Shown here: positions 52,359 through 61,432 of the stretch, piece by piece
Layout of the letters: every line of letters begins with the position of its first letter
Numbering within the stretch: the stretch's first letter is position 1
From: Bacteroidota bacterium
GTDB taxonomy: Bacteria > Bacteroidota > Bacteroidia > M30B66
DNA length: 64,000 bases
NCBI GenBank assembly: GCA_027483445.1
Contig: JAIXUS010000068.1
Coordinates: 17,907 to 81,906, forward strand
Direction of reading: 5' to 3'
Made by a program: the position numbers and the translations under genes
The notes under the pieces: model-generated
Databases searched by the model: none
Seen by the model: only the letters and a program-made list of their open reading frames with translations
Told to the model about the DNA's origin: nothing

Positions 52359-54854
52359 ATGAACGAAAACAACTTTATCGCTCCTTTATTCAACAATATG
52401 CCCGACGAGGATTCGGAGTTTATTCCCTTGATGACCTCCGAAGACGAAGAGCAAATGAATACGGAAAATATTCCGGAGGAGCTTTCCATATTACCCCTGC
52501 GCAATACTGTGCTTTTCCCCGGTGTGGTGATTCCCATTACTGTTGGGCGCGACAAATCCATCCGCTTGATTAAAGACGCCAATAAGGCTGACCGAATCAT
52601 CGGGGTTGTGTCGCAAAAAGACCAAAGCATTGAAGACCCAACATCCTCCGACCTGAATAAGGTTGGCACCATTGCTTACATTCTGAAGATGTTGCGGATG
52701 CCCGATGGCAATACAACGGTCATCATTCAGGGTAAAAAGCGTTTCCAGCTCGACGAAATAACGGCCGAAGAACCCTATTTCAAGGCCCGCATCTCTGCAT
52801 TTGAAGAAACACGGCCGGCTAAGGGCGACAAAGAATTCGATGCCCTGGTGAGTTCACTGAAAGACATTTCTTTGGAAATCATCCGCCAATCGCCAAACAT
52901 ACCTTCCGAAGCGGGCTTTGCCATTCGAAATATCGAAAGCCCATCGTTCCTGATAAATTTCATCTCCTCCAACATGAACGCCGATGTGCCGGCCAAGCAG
53001 CTGATGCTTGAGGTGGCCGACCTGCGTCAAAGGGGAGAAATGGTGCTTCAGCACATCACCCGCGATTTGCAGATGATCGAGCTGAAGAACCAGATTCAGT
53101 CGAAGGTGAAAATCGACATGGACCAGCAGCAGCGCGAGTACTTCCTCCATCAACAGCTGAAAACCATTCAGGAGGAGCTCGGCGGCAATGTGTTTGAGGA
53201 AGAGATTGAGGAAATGCGGGCTCAGGCTGCTACCAAAAAGTGGTCGGAACCGGTAGCGAAACATTTTTTCAAGGAGCTCGACAAACTGCAGCGGATCAAT
53301 CCCAACTCAGCCGAATTCTCTGTGCAGCGCAATTACCTCGATTTGCTTCTGGAGCTGCCCTGGAACGAGTACAGCGAGGACGTGTTCGACCTCAAAGGTG
53401 CTCAAAAAATTCTCGATCAGGACCATTACGGAATGGAGAAGGTGAAAGAGCGCATTTTGGAGTATCTGGCGGTACTTAAATTAAAGGGCGACATGCGCTC
53501 TCCGATTCTTTGTTTTTACGGCCCTCCCGGTGTTGGGAAAACATCGCTGGGGAAATCGATTGCCAAGGCTTTGGGCCGCGAATACGTGAGAATGTCGCTT
53601 GGAGGCGTGCGCGACGAAGCCGAAATCAGAGGTCATCGGAAAACCTATATCGGCGCTATGCCCGGCCGCATCATCCAAAATCTGCGTAAGGCAAAGTCGG
53701 CAAACCCGGTGTTTGTACTCGACGAAATCGACAAAGTAGGCCGCGATTCACACGGTGATCCATCCAGCGCCTTACTCGAAGTGCTCGACCCTGAGCAGAA
53801 TACTCATTTCTACGACAATTACGTGGAGCAGGACTTCGACCTGAGTCGCGCCATGTTTGTTGCTACGGCCAATAACCTGAGCTCCATTCAGCCGGCTTTG
53901 CTCGACCGAATGGAACTTATCGAGGTTTCAGGGTACACCCGTGAAGAAAAGGTTGAAATCGCCAAGCAGCACCTTATTCCCAAACAGCTTAAAGAGCACG
54001 GACTTAGCGACGCCCAGCTCAAATTCACCAAAAAGGCCATCGAAAAACTCATCGAAGCCTACACCCGCGAGTCGGGAGTGCGCACTTTGGAGAAGCGAAT
54101 TGCCAAGGTAATCCGCTCTATGGCTAAGTCTATCGCGATGGGTGAAAATCCGGTCGGGAAGATCGATGAGAAAGACGTACTGCGCATCATGGGCCCGGAA
54201 AGATACCACAGCGATAAATACGAGAACAACGAAACGGCCGGCGTGGTAACCGGTTTGGCCTGGACTTCAGTCGGGGGCGAGATTCTGTTCATCGAAACCC
54301 TCATTAGCAAAGGGAATGGTAAACTTACCCTTACCGGCAACCTGGGCGAAGTGATGAAAGAAAGCGCGGTTATTGCCCTTGAATACCTCAAGGCGCACGC
54401 CGAACAGCTGTTGGGTATCGATCCAACCTTGTTTTCCCATTACAATGTTCACGTGCACGTGCCTGAAGGCGCAACCCCCAAAGACGGTCCATCGGCCGGA
54501 ATTGCCATGCTAACGGCTCTAGCTTCGCTCTTTACGCAGCAAAAGGTGAAATCGAAGCTGGCCATGACCGGCGAAATCACGCTTCGGGGTGTGGTGCTTC
54601 CCGTGGGAGGCATTAAAGAAAAGATACTTGCAGCAAGGCGGGCGAACATAACCGATGTGATTCTTTGTCATGAGAATCGCAAAGACGTTGAGGAGATTAA
54701 TCAGGATTACCTCAAAGGCATGCGTTTTCACTATGTACAGCACATGCATGAGGTACTGAAACTGGCCCTGACCGGCGAAAAGGTAAAGCAGGCCATTAAG
54801 CTCGAGGTTCCCAAAACGCAACAAAAGAGCAAGGAAACGGTTTCTTTATCGTGA
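52359..54854 (+). CDS. lon: Lon protease (endopeptidase La)
   Basis: An 831-residue ATP-dependent protease. The N-terminal substrate domain begins [20 protein letters not shown] (about residue 45), followed by a coiled segment. The AAA+ module (about 370-570) has Walker [16 protein letters not shown] and Walker [12 protein letters not shown]. The protease domain (about 630-800) has catalytic Ser in [13 protein letters not shown] and Lys in [13 protein letters not shown]. The acidic N-terminal extension of about 40 residues is usual in Bacteroidota. Start ATG 52359 rather than the TTG at 52344. Its stop overlaps the ndh start by one base (TGATG). Confidence 0.95.
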   Translation: MNENNFIAPLFNNMPDEDSEFIPLMTSEDEEQMNTENIPEELSILPLRNTVLFPGVVIPITVGRDKSIRLIKDANKADRIIGVVSQKDQSIEDPTSSDLNKVGTIAYILKMLRMPDGNTTVIIQGKKRFQLDEITAEEPYFKARISAFEETRPAKGDKEFDALVSSLKDISLEIIRQSPNIPSEAGFAIRNIESPSFLINFISSNMNADVPAKQLMLEVADLRQRGEMVLQHITRDLQMIELKNQIQSKVKIDMDQQQREYFLHQQLKTIQEELGGNVFEEEIEEMRAQAATKKWSEPVAKHFFKELDKLQRINPNSAEFSVQRNYLDLLLELPWNEYSEDVFDLKGAQKILDQDHYGMEKVKERILEYLAVLKLKGDMRSPILCFYGPPGVGKTSLGKSIAKALGREYVRMSLGGVRDEAEIRGHRKTYIGAMPGRIIQNLRKAKSANPVFVLDEIDKVGRDSHGDPSSALLEVLDPEQNTHFYDNYVEQDFDLSRAMFVATANNLSSIQPALLDRMELIEVSGYTREEKVEIAKQHLIPKQLKEHGLSDAQLKFTKKAIEKLIEAYTRESGVRTLEKRIAKVIRSMAKSIAMGENPVGKIDEKDVLRIMGPERYHSDKYENNETAGVVTGLAWTSVGGEILFIETLISKGNGKLTLTGNLGEVMKESAVIALEYLKAHAEQLLGIDPTLFSHYNVHVHVPEGATPKDGPSAGIAMLTALASLFTQQKVKSKLAMTGEITLRGVVLPVGGIKEKILAARRANITDVILCHENRKDVEEINQDYLKGMRFHYVQHMHEVLKLALTGEKVKQAIKLEVPKTQQKSKETVSLS

Positions 54855-56161
54855 TGCAGCTCCACCCTTCTGAAACCCATTCGCTGCCCCATCTGGTGGT
54901 AGTTGGAGGCGGTTTCGGAGGTATCGAACTCATCAAGGCGCTGCGCAAGGCACCATTCCGCATCACGCTTATCGACCGGAACAATTATCACACCTTTCAG
55001 CCCCTGCTGTACCAAGTGGCTTCGGGAGGCCTTGGCGCCGACGCCATAGGCTATCCGTTCCGGTTGATCTTTCGCAATCAGTCGAACTTCCGCTTCCTCA
55101 ACGCTTCTGTCGAACGTATCGAGCCCGGGAGGCGCGTTATTCATACCAGCGAAGGTCTCTTGCCTTACGACGAATTGGTGCTGGCCACAGGCTCTACAAC
55201 CAATTACTTTGGCAATGTTGCCATTGAGCAAAAGGCCATGCCGCTGAAAAGCATCCCTCAGGCACTTAATCTGAGGTCTGATTTGCTTGAAGAAATGGAA
55301 CAAGCCAGCCGTTGCAGCGATGAAAAGAAGCGGCGCAGTCACCTCTGCTTTGTTGTGGTTGGCGGAGGGCCCACCGGCGTAGAAACAGCCGGAGCCCTCG
55401 CAGAATTTAGAAGCAATGTGTTACCGCACGATTACCCTGAGCTAAACAAGCATGAAATGCGGGTGGTTTTGGTTGAGGCCTCCGGTCGGCTACTGAACGG
55501 AATGTCGGCGAAAGCCTCAGCAAATGCCTTGGCATATCTACAGAAGATGGGTGTTGAGGTGATGCTCAATACAGCGGTGAATACCTATCAGAAGCCGATG
55601 CTGCAGTTGTCGAACCACCTACAGTTGTTCACCCAAACCCTCATTTGGGCAGCCGGCGTAAAGGGCGAGTTAATTGAGGGTTTGCCCGAGGAGGCCACCA
55701 AAGGAAGCCGGTTTCAGGTTGATTCTTTTCACCGCGTTTTAGGGCTTGAGCACGTGTATGCCATTGGCGATGCGGCAGGCATGAACCTTCCTGATGCCCC
55801 CAAGGGACATCCGATGGTTGCTCCGGTGGCAGTTCAGCAAGGACGAAACCTTGCCCGAAACTTTATTGCCGGGCTCAAAGGTCATTCGGGCAAAGCCTTT
55901 GTTTATCGCGACAAAGGCTCGATGGCTACGGTTGGCCGTAACAAGGCGGTGGTTGACCTTCCGGGATTTAGCTTTGGTGGATTTTTCGCCTGGTTGGTAT
56001 GGATGTTCCTCCACCTGATGTTGCTCGTAGGTTTTCGCAACCGCGTTGTGGTTTTTGTAGATTGGATGTGGAGCTACTTCACCTACGAACGAGCACTTCG
56101 GCTCATTGTGAGGCGTTACAATTCTTCAAATGCCCCGGCCGGGGTAAATCCGAACCAATGA
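54854..56161 (+). CDS. ndh: Type II NADH:quinone oxidoreductase (NDH-2)
   Basis: A 435-residue FAD enzyme that passes electrons from NADH to quinone without pumping protons. It has the FAD loop VVVGGGFGGIELIKAL (about residues 15-30), FQPLLYQVASGGLGADAI, the NADH loop VVVGGGPTGVETAGALAEF (about 172-190) and YAIGDAAGMN. The C-terminal amphipathic tail (FGGFFAWLVWMFLHLMLLVG, about 372-391) binds the membrane. It is translationally linked to lon (TGATG). A diverged second copy of its last about 27 codons lies 2.8 kb downstream (58814-58893). Confidence 0.92.
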   Translation: MQLHPSETHSLPHLVVVGGGFGGIELIKALRKAPFRITLIDRNNYHTFQPLLYQVASGGLGADAIGYPFRLIFRNQSNFRFLNASVERIEPGRRVIHTSEGLLPYDELVLATGSTTNYFGNVAIEQKAMPLKSIPQALNLRSDLLEEMEQASRCSDEKKRRSHLCFVVVGGGPTGVETAGALAEFRSNVLPHDYPELNKHEMRVVLVEASGRLLNGMSAKASANALAYLQKMGVEVMLNTAVNTYQKPMLQLSNHLQLFTQTLIWAAGVKGELIEGLPEEATKGSRFQVDSFHRVLGLEHVYAIGDAAGMNLPDAPKGHPMVAPVAVQQGRNLARNFIAGLKGHSGKAFVYRDKGSMATVGRNKAVVDLPGFSFGGFFAWLVWMFLHLMLLVGFRNRVVVFVDWMWSYFTYERALRLIVRRYNSSNAPAGVNPNQ

Positions 56162-56423
56162 AGCCAAGGCAATACAATATCGAACTGCTCTCTCCTTTAA
56201 ACCGAGTTGGCACATTGTATATGCTTTTTTGATTATCTCTGGTTGCTTGTGTTTGGTTACTCGGTTATATTTCGCCAGCTTCTTCTAACGCTCGCTTCTC
56301 AAGCGTATCGGATATTCTGAAATTTGTCTGTTTGTTTTTCCCTAAAAAAGGTTTAATGGATTCAATAAAACCTTGGTTTTTCAGTAAGCCCTAAATAGTG
56401 GCTTTTTACGCTTAATCAATCAA
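56162..56423. other. AT-rich intergenic stretch after ndh
   Basis: A 262-base gap with visibly higher A+T than its surroundings (for example TTTGTCTGTTTGTTTTTCCC). No gene, hairpin or promoter box stands out. It is the left edge of the disturbed region that runs to about 58.9 kb. Confidence 0.5.
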
Positions 56424-57953
56424 CTATTCCACTACAAATCGTTTCACAAAATGCTCGTTTCCATTGCGGATTCTCATCCAATACAGACCCTTTGATATGT
56501 TTAAATCGCGCAATGGAAGGGTGTGGATGGGGTACGTAAACGGCCCTTGGTAGATTACGGCACCAAGCGCATTAAAAATATACACCTCGGGTTTTTGGGC
56601 CTGGGTGTTTAATAAGCGAATATTCAACACCGCCGTGGCAGGATTGGGATACACCGAAACATCGGCGTTCGGTTTTTCAAAACCCTCAATACTGTTAATG
56701 CCCAAGGTATCACACGCACTTCCATCAATTGGACCTAAACGAAAATTGGCGAAGTTGGAGGGGTAGACAAAGGATGGGGTATTTTGCAACGTGTCTGTGT
56801 GCGAAACCAGGTTGCAAAGCAGCCCGGGTAAATCAGGTTGGAGAATTCTACTGAGCGTTCGATAAGAGGTGTCATTGACTATAATTCGATCAGAAAGTAG
56901 TATTTCTTTGCCATTTGGAGTAATCTGAGGAGAGGCCGTGTGTGTTGATGAAATATGCGTCCATTGGGCGTTGGTTAAGTCATATTGAAGCAACGCTATC
57001 GCTAAGTTCAAATCCTGCCAATTTGATCTTCGTATGTAAAGTTTTGTGCCGTTGGGGCTGATGGTGCATGCATTGCCATCGCCCCAGGGAATGGAATCCG
57101 TTAAATCGTGTACCACCGGATTACTTAAGGTACCGGTACATCGGTCAAAATCGTATTCATGCAGGTATTTGTAGCGTTTACCGGTAAAATGCAGAAATTT
57201 TAAGCCATCGAACGAGAAATACGAAAGCGTTTCAAATTGCCCCCGGTGAATAATGCCGGGAATGGTGATTTTTTGCATTTCAGAAATGCCTGTAGGGCTC
57301 AATAAGCCAACAAAGTATTCATCCTCATAAATCCCCGGTTTAATTAACCACCAGTCGCGCCCATTGGCATGCCTACAGGCCTGCATATCGCCCGAGGCCG
57401 AGGTGTCGTGCATCACAATATTGTTTTGGCTAATCAGTGCACGATTGGGCACATCTAAATAGGCGTAAGTAAACACCACATCGGCCTTCAACACTTCCGG
57501 ACCAAAATTCCCTCCCTTATATTGCCCGTAAAATAAGTACGCCCTGTTGGGATTACCCGGATCATTTAAAAACAAAGGACCTAAAGAATTAAGCACCATG
57601 GTTGGGTCGGGATTATCGGCTGGCCAGGGCACCCAATCGAAATACAAACGGTTTGAGAGCACATTGCCTTGATGATCGACCAAGCGCCAACCATTGGAGG
57701 CAAAGGCTAAATTGCCCTCGGCATCAGAATAGGCCGCACGGCTGTAATTATTAGCTAAGTTCAAATTTAAAGGTTCAATAATCTCTTCTAAGCCTTCGTC
57801 ATTAAACTTAAACACGACACTTGCATAAGGTGGCTGGCAGTTGCTACTGCCTTCATATTGGTTGCAACGGCCATTAATCAAATTATCGGCCTGCCTTTGG
57901 GCGAAGCCCCAATTGCACAGCAAAAAGCACCCAAGAATAAATTTAGCGCGCAT
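56424..57953 (-). CDS. Secreted protein with T9SS type A sorting domain
   Basis: A 509-residue protein with signal peptide (residues 1-18, MRAKFILGCFLLCNWGFAQ). The body of about 400 residues reads like a beta-propeller (AAYSDAEGNLAFASNG, YFSFDGLKFLHFTGKRYKYLHEY, ISPNGTKLYIRRSNW, ITPNGKEILLSDR). The C-terminal about 75 residues form a type A T9SS signal (VSVYPNPATAVLNIRLLN, GLYWMRIRNGNEHFVKRFVVE). It should be exported and attached to the cell surface. Codons and base composition are more AT-rich than in the neighbours, which hints at accessory DNA. It overlaps the upstream truncated ORF by 11 bases. Confidence 0.85.
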   Translation of the reverse strand: MRAKFILGCFLLCNWGFAQRQADNLINGRCNQYEGSSNCQPPYASVVFKFNDEGLEEIIEPLNLNLANNYSRAAYSDAEGNLAFASNGWRLVDHQGNVLSNRLYFDWVPWPADNPDPTMVLNSLGPLFLNDPGNPNRAYLFYGQYKGGNFGPEVLKADVVFTYAYLDVPNRALISQNNIVMHDTSASGDMQACRHANGRDWWLIKPGIYEDEYFVGLLSPTGISEMQKITIPGIIHRGQFETLSYFSFDGLKFLHFTGKRYKYLHEYDFDRCTGTLSNPVVHDLTDSIPWGDGNACTISPNGTKLYIRRSNWQDLNLAIALLQYDLTNAQWTHISSTHTASPQITPNGKEILLSDRIIVNDTSYRTLSRILQPDLPGLLCNLVSHTDTLQNTPSFVYPSNFANFRLGPIDGSACDTLGINSIEGFEKPNADVSVYPNPATAVLNIRLLNTQAQKPEVYIFNALGAVIYQGPFTYPIHTLPLRDLNISKGLYWMRIRNGNEHFVKRFVVE

Positions 57954-58335
57954 AAATGAGTTTTTTGTATTCGGTGATACCTGCTGAAGGTATGGAAATA
58001 TGCAAAGTGTACACCCCTTTGGCTAAGCCTTCGGCAGCAAAATCGAGCACCACTTGGCTGCCGCTTGCTTTTTTGGTAAGCACTACTTGTCCAAGGGCGT
58101 TGTACACATGCAGTATCTTCAGTGCTTCAATATGCTGAGTACCGGTGTACACGGTAAACATAGCTTGCGATGGGTTAGGGTAAACGATAATTTGTGAAAT
58201 TCCCTGTGTAGAATCAGTTTGGTATTGAGCTAAGCGATATGCATAGCCTTGAGCTGCACAAAGCGAGTCATCGTAAAATGCCATGAACTTAAGGCCCGTA
58301 TTCGGGCTACCGCTATACGGGCCATTTGTTCTCAT
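57943..58335 (-). CDS. Truncated T9SS type A protein (C-terminal part only)
   Basis: A 130-residue ORF with no signal peptide. It contains only the end of a secreted protein plus a type A sorting domain (IIVYPNPSQAMFTVY.., KGVYTLHISIPSAGITEYKKLIYA). Type IX cargo needs an N-terminal signal peptide, so this cannot be a working cargo as it stands. Its ATG overlaps the stop of the small DUF2442-like ORF (ATGA), so translation might still occur. It is most likely the 3' remnant of a larger gene left by a deletion or rearrangement. Confidence 0.65.
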   Translation of the reverse strand: MRTNGPYSGSPNTGLKFMAFYDDSLCAAQGYAYRLAQYQTDSTQGISQIIVYPNPSQAMFTVYTGTQHIEALKILHVYNALGQVVLTKKASGSQVVLDFAAEGLAKGVYTLHISIPSAGITEYKKLIYAR

Positions 58336-58496
58336 TGGGAAAGTTTTATCAAGTGGTCAATTGCTAAACTATTTTTAATTCCCTCTGCCATCGCCAACTT
58401 CTTAAAGGCTTCATGTAGCGGGATTGTCAATGTTTGGCCATCTACCTTTAAAAACAGGGTGTTTCTATCAAAAGTCAACGATTCTAAATTATGCAT
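58332..58496 (-). CDS. DUF2442-like short protein, probably truncated
   Basis: A 54-residue ORF. TFDRNTLFLKVDGQTLTIPL resembles the first half of DUF2442 proteins (FD...L.L.L.DG..I..PL followed by FP.L). The conserved second half with the WP..DED motif is missing; instead the reading frame stops at the junction with the truncated T9SS ORF. DUF2442 genes often follow DUF4160 genes in suspected toxin-antitoxin pairs, and a broken DUF4160-like frame does lie six bases upstream. It is low-GC and probably not functional. Confidence 0.5.
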   Translation of the reverse strand: MHNLESLTFDRNTLFLKVDGQTLTIPLHEAFKKLAMAEGIKNSLAIDHLIKLSQ

Positions 58497-58501
58497 TTCG
58501 A

Positions 58502-58760
58502 TCAATTTAACTTGATTTTAAAATAAATTTTCCTCGACTCTACATTGAAGTCGAAATCTTGCCCGACGATTTTCTCAATTTCTCTTTTTGCGGCAGGTGT
58601 TAAGTTAAATGCAAATGCTTCCATGATCTCAACTTCAGCTTAAACAATCCAATATTATCTTCCCATACCTGTTTTCTGAACGTAACCAGGAATCGGGTCT
58701 GAACTCCTCGTTTGAATAGAAGAATAACATCAAGCCGTTCATGAAGAATATTGTAGGCGA
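58502..58760 (-). pseudogene. Frameshifted DUF4160-like gene remnant
   Basis: Two minus-strand frames join into one DUF4160-like reading. The first (58760-58635) reads SPTIFFMNGLMLFFYSNEE, then RSENRYGKIILDC. After a one-base shift near 58640 a second frame reads AEVEIMEAFAF then LTPAAKREIEKIVG and runs to 58502. Together these match the family layout (SPTIF..G....FYSNE, K..LD, E..E..GF......I..IV). The HVHV segment expected after SNE is replaced by DSWL, and an ATG is missing before SPTIF (AAG stands in its place). It is therefore most likely dead. It is followed at once by a DUF2442-like ORF. Confidence 0.5.
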
Positions 58761-58813
58761 GTTGTTTTCCTTTAAAGCAAATTTAGCAATATTTATTAAG
58801 GGCCTGTTGAAAA

Positions 58814-58893
58814 AGTCGCAAGCACCTTGTAGTTTTTGTAGATTGGATTTGGAGTTACTTTGCCATCAAACGTGCGCTTGGGCTTATGCTTGG
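58814..58893 (+). pseudogene. Second, partial copy of the ndh 3' end
   Basis: The frame here reads SRKHLVVFVDWIWSYFAIKR, against FRNRVVVFVDWMWSYFTYER in intact ndh. A 17-base run (GTTTTTGTAGATTGGAT) is identical at 56051-56067 and 58832-58848. The copy has no upstream part and a stop lies just before it. It sits between the AT-rich T9SS genes and the histidine kinase gene, so it marks the far edge of the 2.7 kb segment that follows ndh. Confidence 0.6.
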
Positions 58894-58906
58894 GGGCTCA
58901 ACGCTA

Positions 58907-60115
58907 TCAGAGGCCTTGGCCGAGATAAACCCGAAACAACGAACCTTCGCCAGTGGCAGAATGTAACTCAACACGGCCATTGAGGCGCTCACAAAGGGTT
59001 TTAACGGTGTTTAATCCGATACCTGTGCCCTTCTGCCCGAAGCGGTCGCTGTTTGAAAGGGTTTGGAACAGGAGAAAAACCCGTTCTCGATACTTCTCGG
59101 GAATTCCCGGACCATTGTCTTCGACTTCGATACAGAGCTCATTCAATGCCGATTCGCGGGCTCGAATGGTAATTACAGCCTGATCCTTATCGTTGTACTT
59201 GATGGCGTTGTTGATGAGGTTTTGGAGGATTTGCTGAAGCATTATCGCATCGGTTCGCCACGCCGGCACGTGTATTTCGGTATTCACAAATACATCTTTG
59301 GGCGCTGAGCAAAAGGCCACAACCCCATCAATAAAGGGCTCTAGCTCCAGCAACTGGTAATCGGGCCCTCGCGAGGAGGCGAGCGTGTATTTCAAAATGC
59401 CATCCACCAGGCTGTAAGCCTGCGTAGCCTTCTTTTCCAGATGAACCAAGGCCTCCTGAGCGTAGGTATTCAGGCTGTTTTGCGACTCCTCACGAATTAA
59501 ATCAACCAAACTTACCATGGCCCGCAGGGGCGATTTTAAATCGTGCGACACCAAGTGGGCGAAACGCTCTGCCTCCTGCTTCTGGTGCTCGAGTTTTACC
59601 TGAAGCAACTCCAACTCCTCCACTTTTTGGCGTAGCTCAAGCTGGGTTATGACCTCCGACGCCAAACTTCGCAAGGCATCCAATTGAGCCTCGTTTAAAT
59701 TTCTGGGCTTGTGGTCGATTACACATAAAGTACCCAGGGCATAACCGTCGTGGGTTACAAGCGGAGCTCCGGCATAAAACCGAACCTCAGGGTAACCTGT
59801 TACCAGTGGATTGTCGCTAAAACGAGGATCTTCGGCCGGATTTTCAACCACAAAAACGGCATCGGGCCGGTTTATGGCATGGGCACAAAATGCCACATCG
59901 CGCGAGGTTTCCGGCGCGTCGAGTCCTTGCCGCGACTTAAACCACTGTCGGTTTTCATCGATCAACGAAATCAGCGAAATGGGCGTGTTGCAGATGTAGG
60001 CCGCTAACCGCGTGATGGCATCAAACTGCGCCTCCGGCAAAGTGTCGAGCACATGGTAGCCTTTCAGCTTATGCAGCCGCGCTTCTTCATTGTCCGGTTT
60101 TTCAGGAAACTCCAT
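58907..60115 (-). CDS. Cytosolic GAF-domain sensor histidine kinase
   Basis: A 402-residue kinase without membrane segments. A GAF domain (about residues 20-165) has FDAITRLAAYICNTPISLISLID and DVAFCAHAIN. A short coiled coil is followed by the HisKA domain with phospho-His in FAHLVSHDLKSPLRAM (about residue 195). The HATPase domain has N-box LINNAIKYN, VEDNGPGIPEKYRE and GTGIGLNTVKTL. It senses some small ligand or redox state through GAF. No response regulator is adjacent. ATG 60115 fits the GAF family start (EFPEKPDNEEARL); a 22-residue extension is less likely. Last gene of the CPBP-desaturase cluster. Confidence 0.88.
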   Translation of the reverse strand: MEFPEKPDNEEARLHKLKGYHVLDTLPEAQFDAITRLAAYICNTPISLISLIDENRQWFKSRQGLDAPETSRDVAFCAHAINRPDAVFVVENPAEDPRFSDNPLVTGYPEVRFYAGAPLVTHDGYALGTLCVIDHKPRNLNEAQLDALRSLASEVITQLELRQKVEELELLQVKLEHQKQEAERFAHLVSHDLKSPLRAMVSLVDLIREESQNSLNTYAQEALVHLEKKATQAYSLVDGILKYTLASSRGPDYQLLELEPFIDGVVAFCSAPKDVFVNTEIHVPAWRTDAIMLQQILQNLINNAIKYNDKDQAVITIRARESALNELCIEVEDNGPGIPEKYRERVFLLFQTLSNSDRFGQKGTGIGLNTVKTLCERLNGRVELHSATGEGSLFRVYLGQGL

Positions 60116-60184
60116 GATGCCCAAATTCAACACACAAAATACGGGTAAGCCCTGCATTTTGTTGTAACGATTTATCGACAAATC

Positions 60185-61432
60185 CTACGTGCCCTGAAAT
60201 GGAGTATTTTCTGGTTTTTCGATCCGCAACAACGCTCTTTGATGTAAACGTAGAAGGACCAGAATCGATACAGCCATCGCCGCAAGGCCACCCAACATGA
60301 ACACCGGCTGTGGAACCAGCACAACACAAAGCACGGCACCCAACAGCAACCGAATAATTTCGGCAATAAACCGGCCTTTGCGGTAACCGGCCAGTAGGCC
60401 AATGGTGGTAATTGAAAGCAGAATCCACAGCGCCGGAACAAGGAGGCGCGCTAAAGGAATGAATGGTGCCTGAAATAAAATGAACGATGCAAGTGCCAAC
60501 ACCAACGCAAATTGCAGCGCAAGATATACGGCAAGGGCCGGCTGAATCGGCAACCTGAACTTGTGAAAGGCACCGCGGCTCACAGGCCTAGGGTACTCAG
60601 GCCCACCGAGCGATTGTGGTCGCCATCCGGGCGGAGCCCAAAACACCTTAAAACCTTCGCCGAAACTGGGCGCCAACATGGCCAGCCTAAACAAATCGCG
60701 CCAGTAATGCACATTGGCCCAAAGCGGATTCCAGCTTCTGAGCGGCGTGGTTATGCCATACACCACAGGCTCGCGTTCTGCGGCAAAAGTGCCAAAGAGG
60801 CGGTCCCAAACGATGAGCGTTCCGCCATGATTTTTGTCGATGTACTCTGGATTACTGCCATGGTGCACCCGGTGATGCGAGGGCGTGTTGAACAACCACT
60901 CGAACCAGCGCGGCATCTTTCGAATCAGCTCGGTGTGTATCCAAAACTGATACAGCGTGTTAAAGGCAATCACCGTAAGAGTAGTGGTGGGGTCGAAACC
61001 CACCAGCGCAAGCGGCAGATAAAACAAGTTCGAGAAAAACGACTGAAACCACGACTGTCGCAAGGCTACCGTTAGGTTGTACTCCTCGCTTTGGTGGTGC
61101 ACAATGTGGGTGGCCCATATCGCATTGATTTCGTGACTAAACCGGTGAAACCAGTAATAACAAAAGTCAACGCCCACAAACAATGCCACCCAGCTCAGCA
61201 CCGAGGGCTCAATGCTCCAAAGCCGGAAATGCGTGTACAGCTGGTAATAGCCCCAGAAGAGAAACGACTTGAAAAACAGCCCTGTAAGTTGTTGTCCAAT
61301 GCCACAGGAGATGTTCGAAATGGCATCGGGCAAGCTGTACAAATCTTGCTTTTTCCAGAGGGCCCAGGCCAGCTCCAACGCAATGAGCAGGAAGAATACG
61401 GGGACCGAGAGCGCAATATAGTCGACGTTCAT
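60185..61432 (-). CDS. Sterol desaturase / fatty acid hydroxylase family protein
   Basis: A 415-residue membrane protein with the histidine clusters of the di-iron hydroxylase superfamily: WFHRFSHEINAIW, ATHIVHHQSEEYN and HHRVHHGSNPEYIDKNHGG. About four to five helices surround them, and the last about 110 residues add further membrane segments. Members hydroxylate or desaturate lipids or open alkylglycerol ethers; the substrate here is unknown. Its start overlaps the upstream CPBP gene by four bases (ATGA). The histidine kinase gene follows after 69 bases. Confidence 0.87.
   Translation of the reverse strand: MNVDYIALSVPVFFLLIALELAWALWKKQDLYSLPDAISNISCGIGQQLTGLFFKSFLFWGYYQLYTHFRLWSIEPSVLSWVALFVGVDFCYYWFHRFSHEINAIWATHIVHHQSEEYNLTVALRQSWFQSFFSNLFYLPLALVGFDPTTTLTVIAFNTLYQFWIHTELIRKMPRWFEWLFNTPSHHRVHHGSNPEYIDKNHGGTLIVWDRLFGTFAAEREPVVYGITTPLRSWNPLWANVHYWRDLFRLAMLAPSFGEGFKVFWAPPGWRPQSLGGPEYPRPVSRGAFHKFRLPIQPALAVYLALQFALVLALASFILFQAPFIPLARLLVPALWILLSITTIGLLAGYRKGRFIAEIIRLLLGAVLCVVLVPQPVFMLGGLAAMAVSILVLLRLHQRALLRIEKPENTPFQGT

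Noticed and set aside
54440..54470. Second parS candidate (GTTCACGTGCACGTG in lon)
   Set aside because: It shares CACGTG but not the flanking TGTTN/GAAACA bases, and is explained by codons for His-Val-His-Val in Lon.
56162..58900. Insertion sequence or prophage in the AT-rich segment
   Set aside because: No transposase, integrase or phage gene is visible on either strand, and no terminal inverted repeats were found; only the duplicated ndh end suggests past integration.
60512..61075. 187-codon plus-strand frame opposite the sterol desaturase gene
   Set aside because: Antisense to a gene with clear histidine motifs, with Arg/Lys/Gln-rich composition and no recognisable domain.
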